A stretch of 64,000 bases of DNA from Paramacrobiotus metropolitanus (Eukaryota > Tardigrada > Eutardigrada > Parachela > Macrobiotidae): positions 434,001 to 498,000 of the forward strand of contig NW_026570232.1 in NCBI RefSeq assembly GCF_019649055.1, in the 5' to 3' direction. Of this stretch, positions 1 through 10,926 are shown in pieces; the stretch's first letter is position 1; each line of letters starts with the position of its first letter. Below the pieces are notes generated by a model, which worked only from the letters and a program-made list of their open reading frames with translations, made no database searches and had not been told where the DNA came from. The translations under genes and the position numbers were made by a program.

Positions 1-310
1 ATGGGCTAATCCACGAATTACTCCCGCAACATCCAGATTCTTCCCGGCGAAGAAGGCCTTGAATTTATCCAAAACGGCGCTGGTGTTGGCATCGGTAGCG
101 AGAAATTCAAGGACAAATCCTCGTACAAAAGTTTCAAAAATGTTTTGATTTAACAACAATAAGCCAACGGCAGCGATATATGATATTATGTGTTTGAAGG
201 TCACCGCGCCCAGATTACCGTATTCACGAAGCCGTTGACAAACAAACAGCGGGTGACTACATCGCGCGCACCAAGTTGGATTATAAGAATGTGAATTATA
301 TCGCCGTTAC
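1..310 (-). CDS. 3' part of an unassigned protein, cut by window edge
   Basis: An open frame on the minus strand runs from about 310 down to the window edge. It ends with a helical-looking stretch containing FVLEFLATDANTSAVLDKF and then KNLDVAGVIRGLAH. This pattern (hydrophobic residues, then a charged helix around KFKAFFAGKN) resembles the ERAP1-type C-terminal helical domain of M1 aminopeptidases, but I see no catalytic HEXXH motif because that part would lie elsewhere. The family call is a guess. An exon border may fall near 130, where an AG precedes the conserved-looking part. The gene continues to the left of the window, and its upstream exons were not found in 310-1200. Confidence 0.3.
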
Positions 311-401
311 AAGGAACACGCTGGACACGTAACAGACATTCCCGCGCCGTACAATAAATTTCCGTACTTGAGTCATGACGCCACTTTCCTGACAATTCCA
401 T

Positions 402-1202
402 CTGGTTCTGACAACATTTAACACGTATGACGAAACCGGGGGCAAAATGATCATCAAAAGCAATTGAAAGCTGAGTGGCGACTAAAGGCTAAATTAAAAT
501 TATCAATCAATGCTTAGTTTGCTTTCTTTTACACACCCCCAAATTTGTTCACGCAATCGCGACATTAACTCGATATGACCAGCAATAAACATAATGGGTA
601 ACTGCGCAGATAACTTGTTCCTAAAAACGATACCAACGAATGTCTCCACCCGTTTTTTATGTGAAACTTTTTGTACAGAGATACGTTAGAATTAGAATTA
701 ATAAAAAATGAAATAACTGCACACCCGAAGCATGCACATATCTATACATTCGAAAAGAAAGCCAAAATCGGAACCGGATTTGTAACGTACAGCTAATCAT
801 AAGTAGTCCATTACTAATAACCTTACCTTACTTCTTTGAACTAACAATAGATCGCAAACTGTAAGTTTTACTACAACTTCAAAAAATTTTTTAAAGGAAA
901 GCTCCAGTTTAAGTATTTCCTGCGTTCTTTTAATTCCGACCTCTTTCTTTAATTTTGTACTAATAATATACAAGTATTTTTTAGATAGTTCGCAGTGGTA
1001 AAGTCGTTCTAAATTCACAACTCACGTACATAATGCACCGGCTTTATAAGCAAACGAATATCAGCACGCAAGCGTTACAAAACGTGTACGAAAAGTACCG
1101 ATTTTCGAAGGGAAAAACCGTTACGTGGTCATCACTGAAACCAAAAATTAAACGTTAAAAATAACAAATTGTAATGCACTAAATTTCGTTATACGTAGAA
1201 AT
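402..1202. other. Intergenic or intronic AT-rich stretch, no gene seen
   Basis: About 800 bp between the left-edge fragment and the 3' end of the Phe-tRNA synthetase gene. Open frames here are short and lysine/leucine-rich, as expected by chance in AT-rich DNA. No splice-bounded conserved segment was recognised. It probably holds the 3' UTR of the synthetase gene and perhaps an intron of the left-edge gene. Confidence 0.5.
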
Positions 1203-4200
1203 CTAGTCATTCAGTTCGCTTTCGTCGGATTCAGTGTCTATAAATGGTTCAATATCAATCTCCAGCACCGAGCACGGGTTGACCAGTTCGAAGTCATTCA
1301 AAACTTCCGGATGCAGAACACCAAAAACACCGACTCGTTTGCCCAGAGCGATCACCTCAGCGCATCGTCCAGGGAAGAAAGTCGAATCTATCAAACCAAG
1401 CACCTTTGTTAAAACCTTTTCCGTTACGTTTTAATTAACGTAATATTTTAATAAGCAGTAATAAGCCGGCCGGATAAATATTTAACTCGTATTACAGTTA
1501 AACTGATATAATGTTCGTACCAGAGCCGGCCTGAATACAATATCCTTTCTTGTTTTCCTTGCCCCACGGTATACCCAGCAGCTGCATGAAGCGATCTAAG
1601 AGCCCGTGCACAATCTCAAAACCCGACGTCTTCCCGTAATAGGCCGCACAGAAATGTCGGATATTTCTGGCACCGACATCTATCACGCGAACAAAGGATC
1701 GTCAGCTGTTGATGAAAGATGGGCCACTAACACTGGCCACTTAAAAAAGTCACCAACAGACGCGCTAACCTTTTGTTGCATCCTTCCTCACCACGTCGGA
1801 TATTTCAAAAACTTTCATGGGCAATGGCATTTTCTTGTTACCGGCAATGGTTTTCAGTAATCCGGGTATCAAGGTCGTGCGTGCCACTTGGAATTCCAGC
1901 GTTTTAGGATTTGCAATCTCAACAGCTTCTCGATCACCAATATCATGACGTAATTTCTTGGCAATGTCTTCGATGGAACACTGAATCACAATAAAATGCA
2001 ATTTGGAAGAACTGTATTCAAGCTGCAACTACGAAGCATTTATCGGCTCCACAATTCCAAATTCCTTGCATTACTATGTCAACCATCATGATCTTTCCAT
2101 GGACACAATAATAATAGTACAAAATCAGTGTGGCCCCATTTTTAAACTTTACGAAAAATTAAATTATGACAGCATTATTTTAACAGTAAGTGTATGACGA
2201 GTGCAACATACTTATGCAGCAACATAAGTACGACTATGTTTCACTCGTATGACCTCTAAAATCATCTGCCAAGCGTATCAAAAATTCAAAATTGCTATTA
2301 AGAAGTGTACAGATATATCTGCGCAGTCGTATGTGATATGTACACTGGCTGATGTCAAAAACATTCAAATTGCTATTGTTCCGAAATCCCGAATTTACAA
2401 TACATTTTCTGTTGCCAAACAGCTTACCAAAGCGAAAGTTAGCGCTTCCGTATATCCAGCGGCGACGATCTCTTTCCTTAGCAAGTCGGTTACCCGATTG
2501 ATATTAAACTGTAACAGATCAAGTCATGTTAAACAAAAATACGTATTACGTTCGCAATTAATTCGTACCTGCTTGGCAATGGTAGCAGACGTCGGCAATC
2601 GTGTTTCGATTTTGTTGAATCCATAAGCGATGGCCACATCTTCCACTAGGTCGCATGGATGAAGGATATCGTGCCGGGTCGGAGGAATGATCACTTCAAT
2701 CTCATCCGTACCACACACAGCCGCTCGCAAACACATTTTTTCCACTAATGCACACATGGTCTCACCAGATACCCTGTACAATGCAACAGCTTACAAAAGA
2801 ACTTCGTAACCGTGCCACATTAATAACTTAAGAAAGCGACTTGGTAAAGCAATTTTCCGATGTCTTCGCATCAATTAGTGCTTCACTAAACTTACACTTT
2901 TTTAAGCAAGCGTACAGAGTATTCCACAAACACCTCCAGAAATTTTTGCATTTTGATAAATTATTTTTGGTGGCTTATTCTACTTCCAAAAGCCAATGAC
3001 ATCGGACCTCGCATAGACAATTCGCAAATGCATACTTTTGCAAAATAATTACGACGAACTTCTACGACAACTGAACTTACGAGATTCCTGCTTTCTTGTT
3101 GATATCGCTGACGCAGATTTTCATTTTGCGATATTCAAGTTTCTACAACCAAAGCAAGTTGGTGGAAAAGTTTCGAAGTTTTGATTATCTTTTAATTGGC
3201 GCTTACTGGAAAATTCTCGTCCCATGCCCCGTTTTCGGCTTCCTCGACATTAACTGGCTCAATTCTACGAGGATTTAGTGGAACATAGAACAGCACGTCC
3301 CGAAAACAGTTTCCCATACTGCACTTACATAAACTTGGGATCGCAGTGCACCGAAAACATTGTAACCAATGTATCCAAAACAATTAAGGCCTGCACAACA
3401 GGATGCATAACCGTAATGCTACATACAAAACAAAATAGGCAAACCTTATTCCTGTCCGTTGCGGTGATCTCAATGAAAACATTCTTGGTTTTCAGCGTTA
3501 TTTTGCTGTGTTCGCCTACAAAATAACAAAAAATAACATAATAAAAATACAATTATCAAATTTCTAATTAACCTTTACCGTTAATAATTGGGGGAAGTGA
3601 CATCACCACTCCATTCTTATCCTTAATAACCGGATAAACCGGAGAATCTTTGATGATGTGCAGGAAATGTTTCAGATGGTTATCAGTCTGGTAACAAAAA
3701 ACAATTTTGTTCACCAGCGAAGCGGCATATTTCGCAGTTTATGATAATCAAATATTATAGAACAATGGCACCATAATGGATATCAATATACATGTAAAAA
3801 CCAAAAGCTGCTTACAGAGTATAATTCCATTAATTCGCGGCCATTGTACTCCTTCGTCTGATTGAGTGGCTTGAAGACAATCTGTTCCGGCGGTAAGGCA
3901 TCGTACTCGAATGGTCCCTGCACAGTGTCCAGATCGTGTGTGCCCATGGATACCAAGGTGCGTTTGCGGCACAGATTCTGATGGAGTTTGTCTTGCAGAT
4001 CAATGAAACTGGCGTAGGAAGACGGCGTGAAGGTGATGTTGCGCAGTACAGCCCCAACCACGTACGGGCGGATTTGGGCAGTCTGCAAATCGCAAAATAC
4101 ATTTCAATCATCAAATTCAATCATTTCATCATCACCGTTAAAAAGTCAACACAAAACAACGAGAAGTACTGTAAAAACGAAAAGGAAAAAGCAGATAAAG

Positions 4201-5155
4201 CGAAGCTCCGCCGCATAATTTTTAAAATCACAAACGCTACTTCGAACATACTCAAAAATCCCCAAACAAAAAAAACCCGTACGAACATAAAAAATTTTTA
4301 CACCGAAGAACTTCAGCCGCTCCCGTTTTTTAGAAAAAAGCTGGGAAGCCTTATTCCATTTTTTCCAGGATTTACATTTTATTCTACAAACACTTACCGC
4401 TGGTTGAAGCCGGATACGCTGCAGTGATTCATTACATGATGAAGCGCTTAGACGGTAAAGAGGAAACGGTGCCCTGTTGCAAGAAGCGATTTTTTACATT
4501 AAAGTCACTTTATCGCTCTATTCCGATATATTTGCTTACTTGGACAAAAAAACCAGGAGTGCCTGTGAGAGTCCTTCCAAGCATAACAAATCATAGCTAA
4601 AATCAAATTATTGGTTTGACGCAACTCTGGTAGACGTCAAGCAGATACTCAATGCATCGTACATAAAAAAGTGATAAAATATAAAATAACCGCTTAAAAC
4701 TAATGCTTTAGCAAATACACACCGATTGGCAGGTATTTCAATTTTATAAATCACTTGTTCCGAAGCGTTCTTGGTGTCTTCGTGCTCACGTAGCGCTATT
4801 TGCTTTTCGGTTGTCTGAAAGAATGATCGCTAATGTACGCTCCCGAAATCCGCAAATCAAAAGGCTGAAACATCTCTTACCACTTCGTCCAATTCAATTC
4901 CATACTCAAAACACAACTCATCAAATTCTTTGTCAGCTGGAAAAAAATCCGATTATAATATTAATTTTTTTACGTACGGCTTTTAATTGTGCGCATCCAT
5001 GGTCCAACATTGACAAACGACCATGACGCAATCGTGCAGCATCGTGAGAACCCTTAACAGTTAACATGAACATTTGACAACCAAACGTAGTACTCACAGT
5101 ATGTTCTGCCAAGGATTGCGAAGAGTTCATCCCGCTTCACAGAAATAGTCGGCAT
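1203..5155 (-). CDS. FARSB: Cytosolic phenylalanine-tRNA ligase beta subunit
   Basis: This is the beta subunit of the alpha2-beta2 enzyme that charges tRNA-Phe in the cytosol; it carries the B3/B4 and B5 domains and contacts tRNA. Exons follow the family sequence in order. [16 protein letters not shown] starts at 5155; then [13 protein letters not shown] (4881-4936), the exon ending YKIEIPANR (about 4722-4807), YDLLCLEGL (about 4541-4602), [16 protein letters not shown] with [12 protein letters not shown] (about 3822-4087), [16 protein letters not shown] (about 3577-3690), two exons near 3.5 and 3.35 kb, [19 protein letters not shown] (2568-2770), [12 protein letters not shown] (about 2410-2480), [19 protein letters not shown] (about 1768-1993) and [16 protein letters not shown] (about 1507-1684). 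The last exon has [17 protein letters not shown] and ends in an acidic tail, [11 protein letters not shown]. Length matches the roughly 590-residue family. Exons near 2.9-3.3 kb are less certain. The start matches the family N-terminus. Confidence 0.95.
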
Positions 5156-6027
5156 GGTTGACCAGTTTAACTATATACTAGTGGGCTTAAACAAAACACC
5201 AAAAATTCAACTAAAACTTCTTTCTACGGATGAAATTTTAAACAATTTGCTACAGAAGCCACGTTTTTGGAAAAAAACTGCACTCAAAAATTAACAGTTC
5301 AAAATACTACTTAATCCATGCCGCTTACGTTACGCTGTGTAGTCAGACAGATCGCTCCCGCCCAGAGCAGGCGAATTACTATTAATGCTGCCTCGACGTT
5401 TTAACCAGCGCCCGAACTTTGTGTTTCAAAATGCCTAGAGTAATTGGCATTTTGAAACTAATAAGATAAAAAATGAAACGACGTTTTTCAAGTGAGTAGT
5501 CCTGATTACTAGCCCACTGGGAATCGTCCACACTTGGGAAGTTGGGAACTGTTCCTTCACGCGAAAACCGAGAATAACCTTTTCGTTGATTTTGTTACTC
5601 GGATTTGAATATGACATACGATAATTTATTATACGTACTCGTACAAATTTGTACACGCAAACAGCAAAAAAAGGAATGCATTTATTTAGCTTATGTACTT
5701 TCCAGTTTGGTGTTTCATAATTTTATGAAAAGCTCATTCAGCAGTACAACGTCCATACTCGTACTTCTACAGATAAAACTAAGAAAATAAAAACAATCGT
5801 ATTAAAGTTAAAATCCCATTCCCAGTTTCAGCAGGAAAATAGAAGTATCTCAGCCATTCATCAACTCTACTTGCAACCGATATTTAGGATTAACCGGGCT
5901 ACTCGCTCTATACAAGCCACACAATCCTAATCCTTTACACGCTAACAACGATTTAAAAGTAAAACAATCATAATTAAAGTAAACCAACTAAGATCTTCTG
6001 TTTGTCATCCGGTATTTCGCCGTTCAG
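5156..6027. other. Intergenic region upstream of FARSB
   Basis: About 870 bp separating the FARSB start codon from the stop codon of the next minus-strand gene. It should hold the FARSB promoter and 5' UTR and the 3' UTR of the upstream neighbour. A weak open frame at 5435-5656 on the minus strand has no recognisable domain. No TATA-like or other motif stands out enough to call. Confidence 0.5.
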
Positions 6028-7686
6028 TCACAATTCTGGACTATGGACTTGTGGAAAGTCCTTATTCCTCGGCACTTTCAGTGCCAAGTAGTTCCCGAAT
6101 AAAATTTTGGTCATCCGGGCACTATCGAAGCGCATATTCTTGATCATCCTGTTCATCTCTGCAAACAAGGCGAAAAATTTATTTAACCTACAGCCCGTCC
6201 GGCACCGTGCACCGGGTCCAGAACAACAGTATATTTTTTAAAATATCGTAAGTACGAACCATACCCGAAGAGGTTGTTGAACCGTTGCTGCTGCTGCTAG
6301 CCTCGCTATTTCTGCAAGACATGTTAGACCCACAATCCAAAGAATTCATTTTATCATCCTCATCCGCTAAAAAAAGATTTGCAGATTACGACGCATAGAA
6401 ATCATTGTGAACAGAATTATAAGAGAGGGAGGGAAAAGGGCATCGCCATTAGTTTCCTACAGAGGCTGAGTGAGCGTGTGTCCGACGTTTCTTCCGATGT
6501 AGGGGATGTCGGCGGGTAATCTGTACTATCCATAAGCATTGCAGTAGAAAACACTTTGTTTACCACTTTTCTATCATTTAGAGGTGTACCTAAAAAAACC
6601 AATTTTTGGGGAATTGCTCCTGAAGACAAAGACAATAACCATTACAGCACTTCACTTCCAGTACCAGGTTGAAATTATTATTAATTATTTACATCGTTTA
6701 GTAATTACGCTCACAAAAATTATGTGTCACAGTTGGGACGATTGTAAAAAGGCTTTCTATAAGCTGCAAAAATGTATCATAAGACAGTTACTACCGACAC
6801 TGACGGAAAAATCTTGTGAGCACCAAGAAAACAAAGAAACCATTATTTCGAACAATTATGCCATCATTTCCATTTCAGAAGTGAATACATAACTGCATGC
6901 TTCCAGTTTTAGACCAAACTCACCCATGTCCACATCGATGTCTTCTAACAATTTCTGCATTCGATTCGCAACCTTGACTCCTTGCACGTGGGCTTGGTAC
7001 ACATCGATGGTGGGGGTATCTGGTGTGCGGGCGTTTGAGGTTTTTACCTTTTTGGTGGGAAAACTCGGCTGACTAAGGGCGCGACTCTTTTTTGCAGCAG
7101 AAACGCTATTAATGACAGAACTAAACCGCTTGGTCGCCGTCGTCTGTCCTTGTCCACTGACTGGCTTCTGTGCCCCGGAATATGCCCTCTTCGGAGCATC
7201 CCGGAGAGCAGCCGGAAGAGCACTGGATATCGGCGCCGGATACAGAGGAGCCAAGAGGTTCAGCGCGTCTCGAACGCGTTTGTTCTGCGTATGAGAACTG
7301 CTGCAAAAAAGTGCGGCTCGCAGAACACAGTCAGAGTTCAAATTTGTGTCCGGATTCCATAAGCTGTAGCTCATTAGCAGCGCTTCAGTGAAATCCGTCG
7401 GCTGTCCCGAAGTGACTGGCGTTGTGCTGGTAACAGCCGTCAGCGTATTGTTGCACTTTTCTTTATTTGTGCTGTTACTGTCCTTAAAATCCGCCGCCTT
7501 TTCAGCGATCTCAGAGTAGCCGATGTCGGTCAGGCTCAGTGTTTGACCGAGTAGAGTGAACGGGGCTGCTTCGAATTTAACGGTGACTTTTGGTGGTTGA
7601 ACTAACGGTGCATTCCTCGATCGACGCTTCGGCGGAAGAGGAACGTCGTCCACCTCATCGGGATCAATTTCTTCACGGTAAACCAC
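6028..7686 (-). CDS. Unrecognised basic, Ser/Thr-rich nuclear-type protein (5' end missing)
   Basis: Four exons keep frame on the minus strand: 6924-7686, 6527-6589, 6265-6366 and 6028-6158. The big exon begins after a CTCTCAG acceptor, so its GTG is not the start; the initiating exon was not found. The predicted part is about 350 residues. It opens with an acidic stretch (EEIDPDEVDDVPLPPKRRSR) and has several basic clusters of nuclear-localisation type (PPKRRSR, AAKKSR, TKKVKTS). It contains a helix-like segment, VANRMQKLLEDIDVD, and a serine run in the third exon. It ends MIKNMRFDSARMTKILFGN followed by a short tail. Composition suggests a disordered nuclear regulator with a short conserved C-terminal helix. 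I do not recognise the family. Confidence 0.6.
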
Positions 7687-8279
7687 TGAGAGGCAAGTAA
7701 AGCATGGCTGAATAAATAATAATAGGAAAACAAAAAAGCGATACTGCGTCCTTATATTTTAAAGAATACTCGCACTAAATTTCACCTAGAGCGCGGTAAC
7801 ATTTTCGGCTAAAAAAGCGTCAGGTAAAACGAAGTACTGTGTTGTCGAGTCAACTTGGCACCTTTTCGTACAGTGAGTTATACGCTAAGCGGATACGACT
7901 CACTGTAAAAAAAGGTGCCAAGTTGACTCGACAACACAGTACATAATATTGTTAGGGTAGCTTGTTACTCATCGAAATTCGTCAGAAGCCTTCTATTATA
8001 AACGCCTTTTGCTTCCGTTTATAAGTCTAATGTAAAGAATTAATACCCCGCCAAAAATGTGACAGGAGAGCAAAATCGTCGAATTACTGTATTGCACATA
8101 AAATGCGCATAATTCAATTGACAAAACGCATTCACAGCTAATAACTGGGCTTCTAAGAGACCAGTGGTTGTATTAAAAAAAATCAAAATTTGCGGTGCAA
8201 ACTTACAATCGGACGGGTCAAGAGTCGCTTTCGGTATAAATATCAGCCCGGATCCAGATTCTGTAAGCAGACACAGTTT
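7687..8279. other. Intergenic stretch carrying a palindromic element
   Basis: Between two minus-strand genes. Apart from the inverted-repeat element at 7837-7939, nothing coding is visible. The missing first exon of the gene ending at 6028 could lie here. The short frame starting ATGTTACCGCGC near 7790 was tried and does not join in frame. Confidence 0.4.
7837..7939. mobile_element. MITE-like palindromic element with TA flanks
   Basis: Two 45-nt arms, 7834-7878 and 7898-7942, are reverse complements with only two adjacent mismatches. They flank a 19-nt spacer that is itself partly self-complementary. The ends CTGTGTTG...CAACACAG are bordered on both sides by TA, the target duplication typical of Tc1/mariner elements and their non-autonomous MITEs. 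There is no room for a transposase. The near-perfect arms suggest recent origin or continuing repair. Assignment to Tc1/mariner is inferred only from the TA flanks and terminal repeats. Confidence 0.5.
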
Positions 8280-8880
8280 TTACATGCAAACGGACGCGCA
8301 ATGAAGAATATGATTGAATGAATCAGCGGTGCACAAGTTTGGCGACTGGCGGCATGCTTTGCAATACAAGACGAAGCCGCTGGCCCGCTGCTCACAATCA
8401 GCCATCTCACAGTTTGCCTGGATGACGAAATGGGTATCGTAAATTACGAATTCTTTAGAACTTTCGGTTCAACAATACCCACTCTCAACAGTTCAAAGGT
8501 TATAAACGTAACCAGCTGTTACACTACACCCTACACAGTGTATACCGAATGTCAATATATCGACAGTCGACCATTCGACACCTACATTTTTGCAAATTAT
8601 TACAGTAGTCACCTGTTCAACACATCTGTGTCCCCAATAACGTACCTCGGTCATGTTCCCATATTGCAGTATCCTGATTGTGGTGGGTTCCATCAAGAGT
8701 AGTGCCTTTCAGAGCCTGAGCGGAAGTATCCCAAAAGGAGCAGTTTTGCATGCCATCGTCCAGTAGGTCGTAGAAAGTGTCGTAACAATCATGCTCCCTA
8801 TCGTACACACCCCAATCCATAATATTGTACAGAAAAGCTGAGAAGAAAACAATCCCGCATTTCAGAAATATAAAGCGCAA
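8280..8880 (-). CDS. Small secreted cysteine-rich protein
   Basis: The gene model has exons 8646-8880, 8613-8625 (13 nt), 8530-8581 and 8280-8417, giving 145 residues with all phases agreeing. The start is followed by a hydrophobic signal-peptide-like segment (MRFIFLKCGIVFFSAFL). The mature part is acidic at first (REHDCYDTFYDLLDDG), then cysteine-rich. Two segments repeat one spacing: CRMVDC followed by a cysteine ten residues on, and CEMADC followed by a cysteine eleven residues on. Further cysteines follow in CKACRQSPNLC and at the end, HCASVCM. This looks like a disulfide-stabilised extracellular peptide or small domain. No known family is recognised. The 13-nt exon is inferred to reconcile phases and is the weakest part. 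An open frame of 91 codons on the other strand overlaps but lacks this pattern. Confidence 0.55.
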
Positions 8881-10926
8881 ACAATCTTAAGAGCGACGCA
8901 GTTCGTCTGGAGTTGACAGAACACGGTCACAGATCCAGCTGCAAAACCCACGAACAAAACGTGCAAGACGCAAGTGTGGCTGGCTGTGGCGACTGCAGTT
9001 TTGTATTGTCACCAATGACTCACCACACTCTACTGAACGATGGGCTGAAAAAGCGTTAACGCATATCTATATCTAGCCATATGCACGGCTGAATCGACTG
9101 CGTAGGTTAACAGTGACTTAACACCTTTATCGGCTTTATGGAGTCCACTGTATTTACATCGTTTACGTGACTGGAGCGCGTGTGCGGTTATGTGCGAAAA
9201 CGTAAGTACTATAAGTACACCGTCACTGGCAATTTTTTACGGATGTATGGCAATTTTTTAAGTATTTTTAAATATAAGGCAACTCTATTCTCTATTAAAT
9301 ATTATTGATTTTTGTTTCTGTTGTATTCCCAGGGTTGGGCATTTCTTATTCTGTAGGCTTTTGCGTAATAAAAGAGAGAATCGTTATCAAACAAATAATA
9401 AAAAAATTAAACAAATGGTTTCATTTTTATAATAAAGAATTAATTTTATAACGGAGCGGGCTCCCGTATCGTCGGCGGTATGTCGGTAGTCACGGTCGGT
9501 AGTAGGTAAATGGTACGTATGACAATAAAAACAGCAGAAACGGGAAAAACTCTACATGAAAAGCACGCAACAAAAAGCAGGCTACCCAGATAACAAGAAA
9601 ATCAATCAACTCTACACAGAACTTTGCTAATTGCACCAGTAATACGGTTATCAGTAAGACAATAGGTGTATCGGCAACAGCACTGAACTCATGGTCAGCT
9701 GTCGTTTTCCAGTTTCCGCCGGCCCCGTGTTTAATCTTGCTTTTCCGACTCGTTGCTTCGCTCCCGCGTTGATTCTAGACAATCGAGCTACTAACGCTAA
9801 ATAAACAAGATATTAAAATGACAGAATATTAAGGAACACTGATTACAGCTGGCAAGCATTTACCGTTTCGTATTCTAATTTTTGTTTCCCAGCCATGAAC
9901 ATGACACTTGGCGGTGATACGAAGGATGTCCAATGAGCCTACTACTCTGTGGTTGCGCGGTCAAGTCGCCCGTTTCATGCACATTTGCAACTGTTCAACA
10001 TAATTTATATTTTTTGCATTGCTTGTTTCACTGCAGCGGCTTTTACCTCGCGGTATCTCTGAGCTTTAGTAAAATCAACAACACCCGCCAATAAAACGTT
10101 CTAATTGCGTATATTGTTTCGGGAATTTGAAATCATCGTTCACACAGCAGTCTGCTTGCCTCGGTTTCAAGAAAAACGGACGCCAAGAATGGTGCGATCC
10201 GTTCAGAAATTGGCCGGGAGACCACTACTTCAGAGCAGCAACCAACCTGGCTGTCATTTCAGACTTGCAGAACAAATACATTAGTTTTATATGCCGTGTG
10301 ACACCAAAAGGGCAACTATGCCTGTGACTGTCCGAAGTTTTCATGCGCATTTGTTAATTTTGTTTCGCTACTTTTGTTTCGTTAATTTTGTTCGTGCGGT
10401 GATGTTCACTACACCAGATTACTAAACCAGAAATCAAATTATACTGCAGATCACCCGGATTATTTATTCCTTCATCACTCCTCCAATTACGAGACAAAAA
10501 ATTACCGCCGACACATCCCCACACACTGTTTGCAAAAAAATACAAAGACACGAGGGACCACAAAATAAAAGCATCTATCCATGAAACGGGCAATTTGTAA
10601 CCACCTTTGGAAAGAGAAAAAACAACACTACCGCAAAATGCTCTGGTCCATAATTAGAACTTTCAATTCCCAGAATTTTAAGACTGATGAAACTTCTAAA
10701 ACAACCGTTGCACAAACATAAAGACTATGTACAAGCGCCATAAAATTTTGTAATCATCAAGAGTGGGAAGGGCTCCTTCCATTGACAGAGTTAACGCTTC
10801 CCGAAATGCATTATATCAAATGTACGAAACAGCGGATCCGCCAGCGACGCCCTTATCTGGGCGCAAGGGCTCCCTTCCCGAGTGGCAGGCGGGGCAATCC
10901 GGTAGGAAAACCTGCTGACCCATAAC
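8881..10926. other. Intergenic region, only weak candidates
   Basis: About 2 kb between the cysteine-rich gene and the 3' end of the atrophin gene. It should contain the promoter of the former and the 3' UTR of the latter. Short open frames at 10127-10327 (+) and 10354-10593 (-) are discussed separately. No repeats of note. Confidence 0.4.
10354..10593 (-). CDS. Candidate 79-residue protein with signal peptide
   Basis: A single open frame starts with ATG and has a convincing hydrophobic leader (IDAFILWSLVSLYFFANSVWG), then about 50 polar residues with two cysteines. It could be a small secreted protein or the first exon of one, since a GTGATC donor-like site follows the sequence for INNPG. 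I could not find a second exon joining in frame. There is no similarity I recognise, and chance remains likely. Confidence 0.22.
   Translation of the reverse strand: MPVSWIDAFILWSLVSLYFFANSVWGCVGGNFLSRNWRSDEGINNPGDLQYNLISGLVIWCSEHHRTNKINETKVAKQN

Noticed and set aside
3936-4427. Plus-strand open frame of 163 codons
   Set aside because: It is antisense to FARSB exons and the intron between them.
6417-6526. Continuation of the 6527-6589 exon through a Ser/Thr/Pro-rich reading (PPTSPTSEETSD)
   Set aside because: Reading through leads to a stop. The GTACAG donor after 6527 keeps phase with the next two exons, so this part is more likely intron, though it could be an alternative end.
8430-8702. 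Plus-strand open frame of 90 codons
   Set aside because: It competes with the minus-strand cysteine-rich gene, which has a signal peptide, a repeated cysteine pattern and consistent splice phases.
10127-10327. Plus-strand open frame of 66 codons with four cysteines
   Set aside because: No start context, signal peptide or partner exon was found.
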